Assembly (NCBI GenBank): GCA_038199755.1
Contig: JBBPYR010000242.1
Span: 1-15,703 of the forward strand
Source: JBBPYR01 sp038199755
Lineage (GTDB): Bacteria; Chloroflexota; Ktedonobacteria; Ktedonobacterales; Ktedonobacteraceae
Direction: 5' to 3'
DNA: 15,703 nucleotides
The notes beneath the pieces were generated by a model that was not told the origin of the DNA, searched no databases, and worked only from the letters and a program-made list of their open reading frames with translations. Each line of letters starts with the position of its first letter. Position 1 is the stretch's first letter. This document shows positions 7,867 to 14,812 of the stretch, piece after piece. Made by a program: the position numbers and the translations under genes.

Positions 7867-7895
7867 TTGACAGACAAAGGCGGTATCCGTATACT
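7867..7895 (+). promoter_or_regulatory. Near-consensus sigma70 promoter of the leader/ABC exporter unit
   Basis: TTGACA (7867-7872), exactly 17 bases, then TATACT (7890-7895): the best promoter in the window. Transcription would start near 7902. The first transcribed bases fold into GAGTTGC (7907-7913) paired with GCAACTC (7918-7924) around a 4-base loop, a typical 5'-end stabilising hairpin. Confidence 0.85.
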
Positions 7896-7992
7896 TGGAA
7901 TAGTGAGAGTTGCAAAGGCAACTCCACTTATTCGTCTGTAGAGTTTTAAGAACCTCAGCTTAGCAAAAATCTCATGGAAGGAGATGGCTCGT

Positions 7993-8208
7993 ATGAATAA
8001 CAGAATGCTTCATACCATCTGGTATCGTCAGCGTCTTACGCTGCTCGCTTACGGCCATGCCATGCCTTCCGCCCTGCTACTTTGCGGTGATAGCGCACCT
8101 ATCGGCATCTCTGGCCTTTGCGGTGATGCTGTGCTAATCGCGCCCATCACCTTTGTGGCCCACGGCAATACTGTGCCCATTTCCAGAGGAGATGCGCCTC
8201 TCTCATAA
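7993..8208 (+). CDS. Small ORF (71 aa), candidate leader peptide upstream of the ABC exporter
   Basis: I recognise no family. The ORF sits between a near-consensus promoter and a strong terminator, with GGAAGGAG (7976-7983) well placed for the ATG at 7993; the in-frame ATG at 7984 is too close to that site. The peptide begins MNNRMLHTIWYRQR, then is moderately hydrophobic with two copies of L-C-G-D (encoded by the 12-base direct repeat CTTTGCGGTGAT at 8080-8091 and 8116-8127). Codon choice resembles neighbouring genes, supporting translation. Its 3' half contains sequences complementary to the 5' arm of the following terminator. It may therefore be a regulatory leader for the exporter, an independent small protein, or incidental coding within a structured RNA. 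Confidence 0.5.
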   Translation: MNNRMLHTIWYRQRLTLLAYGHAMPSALLLCGDSAPIGISGLCGDAVLIAPITFVAHGNTVPISRGDAPLS

Positions 8209-8235
8209 AGAGTAGGTACGTCGAGAAACTTCCTC

Positions 8236-8282
8236 AACCGTGGGCACTGGCACCGCAAGAAAATCCAGTCCCACGGTTTTTT
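8236..8282 (+). terminator. Strong intrinsic terminator/attenuator upstream of the ABC exporter
   Basis: AACCGTGGG-C-ACTGG (8236-8250) pairs with CCAGTCCCACGGTT (8265-8278): 14 bp with one bulged C and a 14-base loop, running into TTTTTT (8277-8282). It ends 75 bases before the exporter start, with no obvious new promoter between. Read-through, or an alternative fold with 8158-8165, would be needed for exporter expression from 7867. Confidence 0.82.
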
Positions 8283-8357
8283 GTCGCTATTTTTAGCAAG
8301 CCTACATGAAAAAATTGTTGTACCGTCGTCTATCCCTATTGATGCAAGGAGAAAACT

Positions 8358-9314
8358 GTGGCTATACATGATCTCACCGTAGATACACAACTACCAGAAC
8401 ATATAACTATTGACATCACTAAACAGGCCGTGATAATCGATGGCGTCACCAAAGTGTTCAAGAAACCCCGCACGTTGGTGCGTTTACCATGGCAGAAGGC
8501 CAAAGAAGATGACCCTAAAAAAGAAGTGCGTGCCGTTGATAATGTCTCTCTAACCGTGAGTCGGCGTGAGATCGTTGGTATCCTGGGTGCGAATGGTTCC
8601 GGCAAATCGACCCTCATTCGCATTCTGTCAACCTTGCTCATCCCCGATAGTGGGCATGTCAGCATCTTCGGTTATGATGTTGAGAAGGACGAGCGGACAG
8701 TACAACGACTGATTAACCGTGTGAGTGTGGAAGCCTCGTTCTTCAAAAAGCTTTCGCCGATGGAAAACCTGCTCTACGCTGCTCGGCTGTATAACATGGG
8801 TGGTGCCGAGGCGCGCACAAAGATACGTGCCATTCTGACACGGCTGGGTATTAAGCCTGATCGCATCAATGCTCCACTGGAGAACATGTCACGCGGCATG
8901 CAGCAGAAGGTCGCCATTGCACGCGCCTTCCTCACCGCACCCATCGTTCTGCTGCTGGATGAGCCAACCACGGGACTTGATCCACGCTCCCAGATCGATG
9001 TGCAGAACTTTGTGGAAGAGTTGCGTACGGTTCACGACGCCACCATCCTGATTACCACCCACGACATGGACGAGGCCGAGGCCCTTTGTGATCGCGTGGC
9101 CATCATCGATCAAGGCAAAGTGGTTGCGCTTGGCACCGTTGCAGAACTCAAGCAGGCGGTGCAGGAGCGTCTAGGTCGCGCAACGCCCGTCACCATGAAC
9201 GAGGTCTTTATGCACTATACCGTTGCCCACCTGATTACCGAGGCCGATATCGAACGTTACGGCAGTTGGGAAAAAGCATTCGAGGCATACGAGGCCACCA
9301 AAGAAGAAGAATAA
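8358..9314 (+). CDS. ABC-2 type exporter, ATP-binding protein (DrrA-like)
   Basis: The 318-aa protein is a complete nucleotide-binding subunit powering export through the permease encoded next. It has Walker A GANGSGKST (77-85), signature MSRGMQQK (177-184, a variant of LSGGQ), Walker B IVLLLDEP (196-203), the D-loop in TTGLDP and H235 in TTHDMDEAE. The Q-loop position reads SVEASFFKKLS, with no glutamine; this occurs in ABC-2 drug/polysaccharide ATPases. A basic insert of about 20 residues (35-56) lies ahead of the A-loop. The start is GTG 8358 with AAGGAGA at 8346-8352. The closest recognisable group is the daunorubicin-resistance type; the substrate is unknown. It is probably controlled by the promoter at 7867 and terminator at 8236. 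Confidence 0.92.
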   Translation: MAIHDLTVDTQLPEHITIDITKQAVIIDGVTKVFKKPRTLVRLPWQKAKEDDPKKEVRAVDNVSLTVSRREIVGILGANGSGKSTLIRILSTLLIPDSGHVSIFGYDVEKDERTVQRLINRVSVEASFFKKLSPMENLLYAARLYNMGGAEARTKIRAILTRLGIKPDRINAPLENMSRGMQQKVAIARAFLTAPIVLLLDEPTTGLDPRSQIDVQNFVEELRTVHDATILITTHDMDEAEALCDRVAIIDQGKVVALGTVAELKQAVQERLGRATPVTMNEVFMHYTVAHLITEADIERYGSWEKAFEAYEATKEEE

Positions 9315-9341
9315 TCGCATTCATAAAGGGAGTTTTCACCA

Positions 9342-10175
9342 ATGTCTAGTATGACGCACCAGCGACGTGCAGCCTATGCCTTCTTTGAGCGCAACTGGAA
9401 CCTGACCAAACGCTACTGGGGCTGGGAGATCGTCTGGCTAGTTTACAACATCATAAACGCTCTCAGTGTGACACTGATTAGCAAAAATACCCAGGTGTTG
9501 GGTACCGTCAGTCAGGCCCAGATTAACTCAATCACCCTCTACCTGTTGATCGGCACATCCGTGTGGTCATACCTCAGTGTCACCTTCGAGGGTGTCACTG
9601 ACCTGATTACCATCGAACGCTGGGAAGGCACCATTGAACATACCTTCATGGCTCCCATCTCGCGCTTCACGCACTTGATCGGTAGTTGTTGGTATGCCGT
9701 CGTTCACGGTCTCTTGTTCACTTTCATACAGTTGTTGGTCGTCGCGGCCTTCTTCCACCTTGACCTGAGCAATGCGAACTACCTGACCGCACTTTTCATG
9801 CTTTTGATTGGGAGCGTCTCGTTCATCGGTTTCGGCATCGGTGCCTCGGTCTTGCCCTTGCTCTATACTGAGCGCGGTTCACAGATGTCCTATATCGTAC
9901 GTGCCATCCTATTGCTCGTGTCCGGTGTCTACTATCCAGTGGACGTATTGCCCGCATGGATGCAGCCCTTGGCACGCATCTCACCTGCAACCTATGTCTT
10001 GCAAGGCTTGCGTGCTGGCCTACTGCACCATCAGGTCATCTGGTCCGCCGAAATTTGGAGCAACACCTGGCCTTTGATTATTACTGGATTGCTGAGCGTA
10101 CCCCTTGGCATCTACATCTTTGGCATGGCCGAGCGTTATGCGAAACGCACTGGCAAGCTCAAACGCAACGGCTAA
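9342..10175 (+). CDS. ABC-2 type exporter, permease
   Basis: The 277-aa membrane protein has about six hydrophobic segments, starting near residue 28 (WEIVWLVYNIINALSVTLIS) and ending near 260. It carries the ABC-2 signature region: an SGVYYPVDVLPAWMQPLARISPATY-type pattern (about 200-224) in the fifth helix and following loop, where proline and glycine positions match drug exporters of the DrrB/NodJ type. The gene begins 27 bases after the ATPase stop with AAAGGGAG at 9325-9332, so the two are co-transcribed and presumably form a homodimeric permease with two ATPase copies. The direction is export; the substrate is unknown. Confidence 0.9.
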   Translation: MSSMTHQRRAAYAFFERNWNLTKRYWGWEIVWLVYNIINALSVTLISKNTQVLGTVSQAQINSITLYLLIGTSVWSYLSVTFEGVTDLITIERWEGTIEHTFMAPISRFTHLIGSCWYAVVHGLLFTFIQLLVVAAFFHLDLSNANYLTALFMLLIGSVSFIGFGIGASVLPLLYTERGSQMSYIVRAILLLVSGVYYPVDVLPAWMQPLARISPATYVLQGLRAGLLHHQVIWSAEIWSNTWPLIITGLLSVPLGIYIFGMAERYAKRTGKLKRNG

Positions 10176-10249
10176 ACGCATAAAAAATCGCTTGTATAGA
10201 GCGCATAAGTAGAGGCAAAACTGCCATAAGAAAGGGCAAGAAAAAGAAT

Positions 10250-11245
10250 ATGATTACAAGAACAACAAAAACACTACCGCAAGGATTTACCCTTCGCCAT
10301 CCATCAGTGGATGATATTGATGCCGTTGCACAGGTGATCAGAGCCTGTGAAATCGAGTTTGAAGGCGTGGCAGATACCACAGCTAACGATATCCATATTC
10401 GCTGGTCCGACCCAACCTTTGACATCACAAAAGATGCCTGGGTGGTCCTTTCTCCACAAGGTCAGGTCGTCGCCATGGCAACCATGGAACAGCAAGAGCA
10501 CGCCCACATCTTTTGTGGGGCCGACGTATTAGGTGCGTATCGCGGACTTGGTATCGGAATGCATCTACTTGAGGTGACAGAGGCGCGTGCGCTCGAACAC
10601 CTGCCACTCGCGGTTGCCGATGCGCGTGTCTCCATCCTCACTTGGACCAAGGCGAAGGAAGTGGCCGCACATCGCTTGCTTGAAAAACATGGCTATCAGC
10701 GTATTCGCTCTTCATGGCGCATGGCTATTGAGCTCCACGAGGCACCGCCAGCACCAGCGTGGCCCGAAGGCATCTCGCTCGTGACACTCGCTGCGAACAG
10801 AGATCGCTTACATGCCGTCTATGAGGCAGATGAAGAGTTCTTTAGTGATCATTGGGGGCATATGCCACATACGTTTGCAGAGTTTGAACATCATATGACG
10901 AAGCGCGAGAACTTTGATCCTTCGCTCTGGTTTATCGCCATGGCGGGCGACAAGATTGCAGGTATCAGCCTGTGCGCCGATGAGAAAGAGGCGGGCGGCT
11001 GGGTTCACTCGCTTGCCATCAGTCGTCAGTGGCGACGTCAGGGCCTCGGCCTTGCCTTACTGCATCAATCCTTCGGCGAGCTTTATCGCCGTGGCATTCA
11101 TACCATCTACCTGGGCGTAGATGCACAAAGTTTGACCGGAGCCACACGTCTCTATGAGCGTGCTGGCATGCGGGTTGTTCAACAATACTACACCTATGAG
11201 AAGGAGCTGCGCGCAGGAAGAGAACTCAGTACACAATCAATTTAA
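10250..11245 (+). CDS. Double-domain GNAT acetyltransferase (paralog 1)
   Basis: The 331-aa protein has two tandem GNAT folds, which transfer an acetyl group from acetyl-CoA to an amine. The acetyl-CoA loop appears as YRGLGIG (97-103) in the first domain and RRQGLG (262-267) in the second. Each domain ends in a G-Y/G-M-x-V type strand (KHGYQRIRSSWRM and RAGMRVVQQYYTYEKEL). The two-domain layout and length resemble mycothiol synthase MshD and many uncharacterised Chloroflexota proteins; a mycothiol role is not supported by context. The start ATG 10250 has a rather distant AAAGGG (10231-10236). It shares the 18-residue string VDAQSLTGATRLYERAGM with paralog 3, showing duplication. The acceptor is unknown. 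Confidence 0.88.
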   Translation: MITRTTKTLPQGFTLRHPSVDDIDAVAQVIRACEIEFEGVADTTANDIHIRWSDPTFDITKDAWVVLSPQGQVVAMATMEQQEHAHIFCGADVLGAYRGLGIGMHLLEVTEARALEHLPLAVADARVSILTWTKAKEVAAHRLLEKHGYQRIRSSWRMAIELHEAPPAPAWPEGISLVTLAANRDRLHAVYEADEEFFSDHWGHMPHTFAEFEHHMTKRENFDPSLWFIAMAGDKIAGISLCADEKEAGGWVHSLAISRQWRRQGLGLALLHQSFGELYRRGIHTIYLGVDAQSLTGATRLYERAGMRVVQQYYTYEKELRAGRELSTQSI

Positions 11246-11282
11246 CTCTTCCTGTTCGTCTCATTCTCTGCCCATAGAAAAA

Positions 11283-11313
11283 GGGATTGCGAGCCTCAGT
11301 CGCTCGCGATCCT
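11283..11313 (+). other. Hairpin in the leader of GNAT paralog 2
   Basis: GGGATTGCGAGC (11283-11294) pairs over 12 positions (two G-U) with GCTCGCGATCCT (11302-11313) around a 7-base loop. It lies between GNAT genes 1 and 2, just before the GGAGAACGGAG ribosome site. Without a U-tract it may be a processing or stability element rather than a terminator. Confidence 0.4.
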
Positions 11314-11334
11314 CGGGAGAACGGAGACGGTTCC

Positions 11335-12027
11335 ATGATTGTACGCTTACAAAACCTATCAGCACGTAAACCCGTTCTAGCAGACCTGAAAGCTATCGCG
11401 GCACTCTTAAATACCTGTGATCTTGTCAATAGCGGAAATTTTCTCGTGACAGAGGAAGATATCCTGAGTTCATGGCAGGCACCAAACTTCAACCTGAATT
11501 ATGATGCCTGGGTGATCGTGACTCGGCAAGGGCAGCTTGTCGCGTACGCTGAGGTACGACAGCTGGAGAAACACAACAACCTTGCCGCATCTCTCTATGT
11601 CCATCCTGATTATCGCGGTCGTGGTATCGGCACACTCCTGATCTGGATGATAGAGGAGCGAGCACGCTACCTTGCTCTGTACATGAGTCGCGCCAGCCGC
11701 GTCTGTCTACATCTCAGTGTGAACAGCTTCAATGAAGGAGCAAGGCACCTGTTAGAGCGCGAGGGCTATACCCACACGTACAGCTTCTGGCGTTTGATGA
11801 TTGACATGCAGAACGTGCCCGCTTCATCATCCGGTGAGTTCCATCAGCATGGGAAATTCACCGTCGATATGATGGTTGACGATGACCTTGCCATCAGCCG
11901 AGCCCTTCAACAGCAACGTGCGGGTATGTATGTAGGACGGCAGTATGATGTCTATGAAAAAGAGTTACGATCAGCGCAGGAAGCAGTGGAGCTCCAGCCA
12001 AGCGAGGAAGCTTGTCTAACGTGTTAA
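11335..12027 (+). CDS. GNAT acetyltransferase with truncated second domain (paralog 2)
   Basis: The 230-aa product has one full GNAT domain with acetyl-CoA loop RGRGIG (94-99) and the closing strand EGYTHTYSFWRLMIDMQ (143-159). Where paralogs 1 and 3 continue into a second domain of about 150 residues, this protein has only about 50, ending RAGMYVGRQYDVYEKEL (195-211). That end corresponds to the extreme tail of the second domain in paralog 3 (RAGMHVTRQYDTYEKPL). The acetyl-CoA loop of domain 2 is absent. The simplest reading is an internal in-frame deletion of some 110-120 codons in a two-domain ancestor. The ATG at 11335 follows GGAGAACGGAG; an upstream in-frame start at 11287 lies inside the hairpin. 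Domain 1 may still be active; the substrate is unknown. Confidence 0.82.
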   Translation: MIVRLQNLSARKPVLADLKAIAALLNTCDLVNSGNFLVTEEDILSSWQAPNFNLNYDAWVIVTRQGQLVAYAEVRQLEKHNNLAASLYVHPDYRGRGIGTLLIWMIEERARYLALYMSRASRVCLHLSVNSFNEGARHLLEREGYTHTYSFWRLMIDMQNVPASSSGEFHQHGKFTVDMMVDDDLAISRALQQQRAGMYVGRQYDVYEKELRSAQEAVELQPSEEACLTC

Positions 12028-12029
12028 TA

Positions 12030-12088
12030 AGAGCCGTTGTTTTCCCATGCGTCGTGGTTGATACCGCTCATGGGAAAACAACAGCTCT
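12030..12088 (+). terminator. Long hairpin between GNAT paralogs 2 and 3
   Basis: The stem is AGAGC (12030-12034) and GTTGTTTTCCCATG (12036-12049) against CATGGGAAAACAAC (12069-12082) and GCTCT (12084-12088): 19 pairs with one C-A mismatch and a 19-base loop. It starts 3 bases after the paralog 2 stop codon. No U-tract follows, so it may terminate poorly or protect the upstream message. Confidence 0.5.
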
Positions 12089-12114
12089 CCATACCATAAG
12101 AAAGTGAAAATATC

Positions 12115-13068
12115 ATGATCACCGCTACACTCCCCGCAGGCTTTACCCTTCGCCATCCCACCTGGGATGACATCGAAGCCATCACCGCTCTCATGAACGC
12201 GTGCGATGTTGCGGAATATGGCAGCGCAGATACCGCGCTAGAAGAGGTGCGCGACTATTCGCGTGCCCCTGGTTTCGACCTTTCACGTGATGCTTGGCTC
12301 GTGCTGGCCGCTAACGGACAGGTTGTTGGTTATGAAGATGCGCGCTACACACCAGGAAACCAGCATATCTATCTTGATGGCTATGTCCATCCTCACTACA
12401 TAGGGCGTGGCATAGGTACCTGCCTGCTGCGTCAGGCAGAACAATGGGTCACAAAAACCTATCCCGCAGCCCCTATCAGCATGCAAGCCACGGTCAGCGG
12501 TGCTGACACTGCCGCACCCGCCTTGTTTGCCGCCGAGGGCTATCGCGAAATTCGTCACTTCTGGCGCATGGAAATCGAGATGCAAGCACAACCAGCGGCA
12601 CCCGTGTGGCCTAGTAACATCACCATCCGCCCCTTTGTGCCTGGTCAAGACGATCGACTAGCCTATGAGACCATCGAAGAAGCCTTCGCCGATCACTGGG
12701 GTCACGAGGCTATTTCTTTCGATGACTGGCAACAAACACGCTTGCAGCGTGAAGGCTTCGACCCCTCATTATGGTTCATTGCCTTCGCTGGCGAAGAAGC
12801 TGCCGCCGCTCTCTTCTGCAACATGCGAGTTGATGGCAGTGGCTGGGTTAGAGGGGTGGGTGTGCGTCGTCCCTGGCGTCATCAGGGTCTGGGCATGGCC
12901 TTGCTACTCCACGCCTTCAACGAATTCTATCGGCGCGGTATCTACCGTGTCGGCCTCGGCGTCGATGCCCAAAGCCTGACCGGGGCCACCCGCCTCTATG
13001 AGCGTGCAGGCATGCACGTCACACGCCAATATGATACCTATGAGAAGCCCTTGTCCCTCGACAAATAA
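12115..13068 (+). CDS. Double-domain GNAT acetyltransferase (paralog 3)
   Basis: The 317-aa protein again has two GNAT domains. The first acetyl-CoA loop is IGRGIGT (96-102) after YVHPHY; the second is RHQGLG (255-260) after the basic RRPW. The second domain is very close to that of paralog 1: both contain FDPSLWFIA, DHWGH and the identical VDAQSLTGATRLYERAGM. The first domains are more diverged. The start ATG 12115 has only a weak AAGAAAGTG upstream. It follows the long hairpin at 12030-12088 and may be expressed separately from paralog 2. The acceptor is unknown; it could be an amine-bearing antibiotic, polyamine or small thiol. Confidence 0.88.
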   Translation: MITATLPAGFTLRHPTWDDIEAITALMNACDVAEYGSADTALEEVRDYSRAPGFDLSRDAWLVLAANGQVVGYEDARYTPGNQHIYLDGYVHPHYIGRGIGTCLLRQAEQWVTKTYPAAPISMQATVSGADTAAPALFAAEGYREIRHFWRMEIEMQAQPAAPVWPSNITIRPFVPGQDDRLAYETIEEAFADHWGHEAISFDDWQQTRLQREGFDPSLWFIAFAGEEAAAALFCNMRVDGSGWVRGVGVRRPWRHQGLGMALLLHAFNEFYRRGIYRVGLGVDAQSLTGATRLYERAGMHVTRQYDTYEKPLSLDK

Positions 13069-13118
13069 CGATGGATGCTTACTTTTCCGCTCCATAGTAC
13101 TGTTCAATGTTACCATTG

Positions 13119-13171
13119 GTTGGCTCTGGGGGTCATCAAATAAGAGTATTTTGCAACGCAACAGAGCCAAC
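13119..13171. repeat. Short 10-bp perfect inverted repeat, 53-bp unit
   Basis: GTTGGCTCTG (13119-13128) and CAGAGCCAAC (13162-13171) are perfect inverses 33 bases apart, with an inner AATA/TATT pairing. Read on the minus strand the right end is TTGGCTCTGTTGCGTTGCAA, loosely like the GGCxCTGTTGCAAA tips of IS6-family elements. It may be a relic of a mobile element, a terminator for paralog 3, or an operator for the downstream operon. Confidence 0.4.
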
Positions 13172-13206
13172 AAACGTTTATTATAGTGTAGGAAGGATGA
13201 GGAATT

Positions 13207-13410
13207 ATGTCAGTTGTAGGCACATTCGCGCTAGCACTCAGACCCGCCATTGATGGCAGCATGCGAACCACATTGCTACTCTTGATCTTATTGGCTGTGG
13301 GTCTCATTATCGCGGGTGGCATTGTCGCCACGGTAACGTTCATTCAGCAGCGCAAGGCGTCACATGCGACGCGTTCGAAGATTACAGGAGTGGAAAGCGA
13401 AAGGTCATAA
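13207..13410 (+). CDS. Small single-pass membrane protein
   Basis: The 67-aa product has one strong hydrophobic helix (about residues 21-46, TTLLLLILLAVGLIIAGG onward), followed by a short basic cytoplasmic tail (QQRKASHATRSK). I recognise no family. The ribosome site AGGAAGGATGAGGA (13191-13204) is very strong, and the stop is only 2 bases before the MFS start at 13413, so the two are almost certainly one operon and translationally linked. It could be an accessory or stabilising subunit for the transporter, as known for some small bacterial membrane proteins, but that is inference. The short length leaves some doubt. Confidence 0.62.
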   Translation: MSVVGTFALALRPAIDGSMRTTLLLLILLAVGLIIAGGIVATVTFIQQRKASHATRSKITGVESERS

Positions 13411-13412
13411 GT

Positions 13413-14696
13413 ATGTTTCGGCGGTCCGTAGCACCTTTGCTGATTGCCACCTCGATACAGCGCGCAAACTCAGGTGCCAGTACCGTCGTACTTGGCCTGC
13501 TTCTCGCACAACTTGCCATGGCCAAAGGGCACGCCATCACCAGCGTACAGGTTGGTTTGCTGCCCGTTGTCTTCTATGTGACAGAACTCTCGCTGGCTCT
13601 CATCATGGGCAGCCTCAGTGACCGCTGGGGAAGGCGCACCTTTCTGATTATTGGCCCACTCTTCGGCACCTTGCAGGCTGGCTTACTATTTCTCACTCCC
13701 GGCGAAAATCCGCTTACCTTCATATTGAGCTTACAGGTCGTCGCTGGCATCTCAGGTGCCATGACAACACCTGCCATCCTTGGCTACCTTGCCGACTTTA
13801 CCGCCATCAATCTGACGCGCCGCATGCGTATTATGAGCTTCTTTGAGCTTGCCACTAGCGGCGGTATTGCCGTTGGTGTCGTCATGGGCGGCTTACTGTG
13901 GGACCGCTTTCACCGTTACGCCTTTCTGCTTCTTGCTGTCCTCTATCTCGTCGTCTCCCTCTTTATGGCCCTCTCCCCGGTGCTCAACCAAGCAAAAGAG
14001 CACGGCACCATTCGCACTATCGCCGTGCGCTACTGGCGCATCATTCGCACGCCCCGCCTCTTTATTTTTATACCCGCCTGGATTTGCATTAATGCCTTAA
14101 TAGGCGTCTGGCTCAGCTCACAACTGACCTTCATGCTCTCTATGCATGTGCATAATCGCCATCAACTGCTCATTGGCCTCGCCAGTGGTCCTAATGGCGG
14201 TCATGTGTTGAGTTATGTGCTTGGCGGTTTCGTACTGTTCTTTGGCCTTTCCCTACTCTTCTGGGCCTTCTTCCTCAATCGTGTGCCGCGTACGCGTCTC
14301 ATGCTCACCTCGATCTTTGGCATCTTTCTGGCCTGTATCGCTCTTTACGGCATCAATCATCGTGGTGAGGGCAACAACATCTGGCTGTTCCTGTGGATAC
14401 CCATCCTCCTGATTGGCATCTTTGCCGAGACCAGCTTTGCGCCTTCCGCTCTTTCTTATCTCGCCGACATCTCTGAAGAAGCTGCCAAAGACCGTGGCTT
14501 GCTCATGGGCCTCTACTCTATCTTCCTCGGTCTGGGCCAGATTCTCGGCAACGGTGTTGGTGGCTTCTTCGCCCGTAGCTACGGTTTCGATGGCCTGATC
14601 TATTTCACCGTCTTGCTCGCCACCGTTGCCCTTGCCTCCTTGCTCTGGCTGTTCTGGATCGAGCAACGACAACTCGTCATGGCTTCTGCACCGTGA
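13413..14696 (+). CDS. MFS transporter
   Basis: The 427-aa protein has about 12 hydrophobic segments and the major facilitator motif A, GSLSDRWGRR (66-75), in the loop between helices 2 and 3. It is probably a proton-coupled efflux or uptake carrier in the cytoplasmic membrane. The layout (six helices, a longer middle loop near residues 190-210, six more helices) and the short tails are typical of drug-efflux-like MFS members. A hydrophilic stretch ADISEEAAKDRGLLMG (352-367) lies in the C-terminal half, where a motif-A-like repeat is expected. The start ATG 13413 follows AAAGG inside the small upstream gene. The substrate is unknown. Confidence 0.9.
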   Translation: MFRRSVAPLLIATSIQRANSGASTVVLGLLLAQLAMAKGHAITSVQVGLLPVVFYVTELSLALIMGSLSDRWGRRTFLIIGPLFGTLQAGLLFLTPGENPLTFILSLQVVAGISGAMTTPAILGYLADFTAINLTRRMRIMSFFELATSGGIAVGVVMGGLLWDRFHRYAFLLLAVLYLVVSLFMALSPVLNQAKEHGTIRTIAVRYWRIIRTPRLFIFIPAWICINALIGVWLSSQLTFMLSMHVHNRHQLLIGLASGPNGGHVLSYVLGGFVLFFGLSLLFWAFFLNRVPRTRLMLTSIFGIFLACIALYGINHRGEGNNIWLFLWIPILLIGIFAETSFAPSALSYLADISEEAAKDRGLLMGLYSIFLGLGQILGNGVGGFFARSYGFDGLIYFTVLLATVALASLLWLFWIEQRQLVMASAP

Positions 14697-14725
14697 CGTT
14701 CTCTAACGCGCAAAACACGCCCAAT

Positions 14726-14760
14726 TCAGGGCGCGCCCTGACCGCTATTGCTGCTATACT
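14726..14760 (+). promoter_or_regulatory. Palindromic operator candidate with extended -10 promoter
   Basis: TCAGGGCGCGCCCTGA (14726-14741) is a perfect 16-base palindrome. TGCTATACT (14752-14760) is an extended -10 (TGn plus TATACT). With a 17-base spacer the -35 position (14732-14737) falls inside the palindrome and does not match TTGACA. A dimeric regulator bound there would control the VOC gene. Confidence 0.45.
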
Positions 14761-14812
14761 ATGCTGGTATGACAATAAGTGAAAAAGGATAGAGCCCCCA
14801 AAGGAGTGTTCA

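Noticed and set aside
7993..8208. RiPP precursor peptide exported by the ABC transporter
   Set aside because: No modification enzyme, leader-type cleavage motif or Cys/Ser/Thr-rich core; the ATPase is not a peptidase-containing exporter.
14253..14672. 139-codon open frame antisense to the MFS gene
   Set aside because: It mirrors a hydrophobic gene, giving an acidic low-complexity product; no ribosome site or family resemblance.
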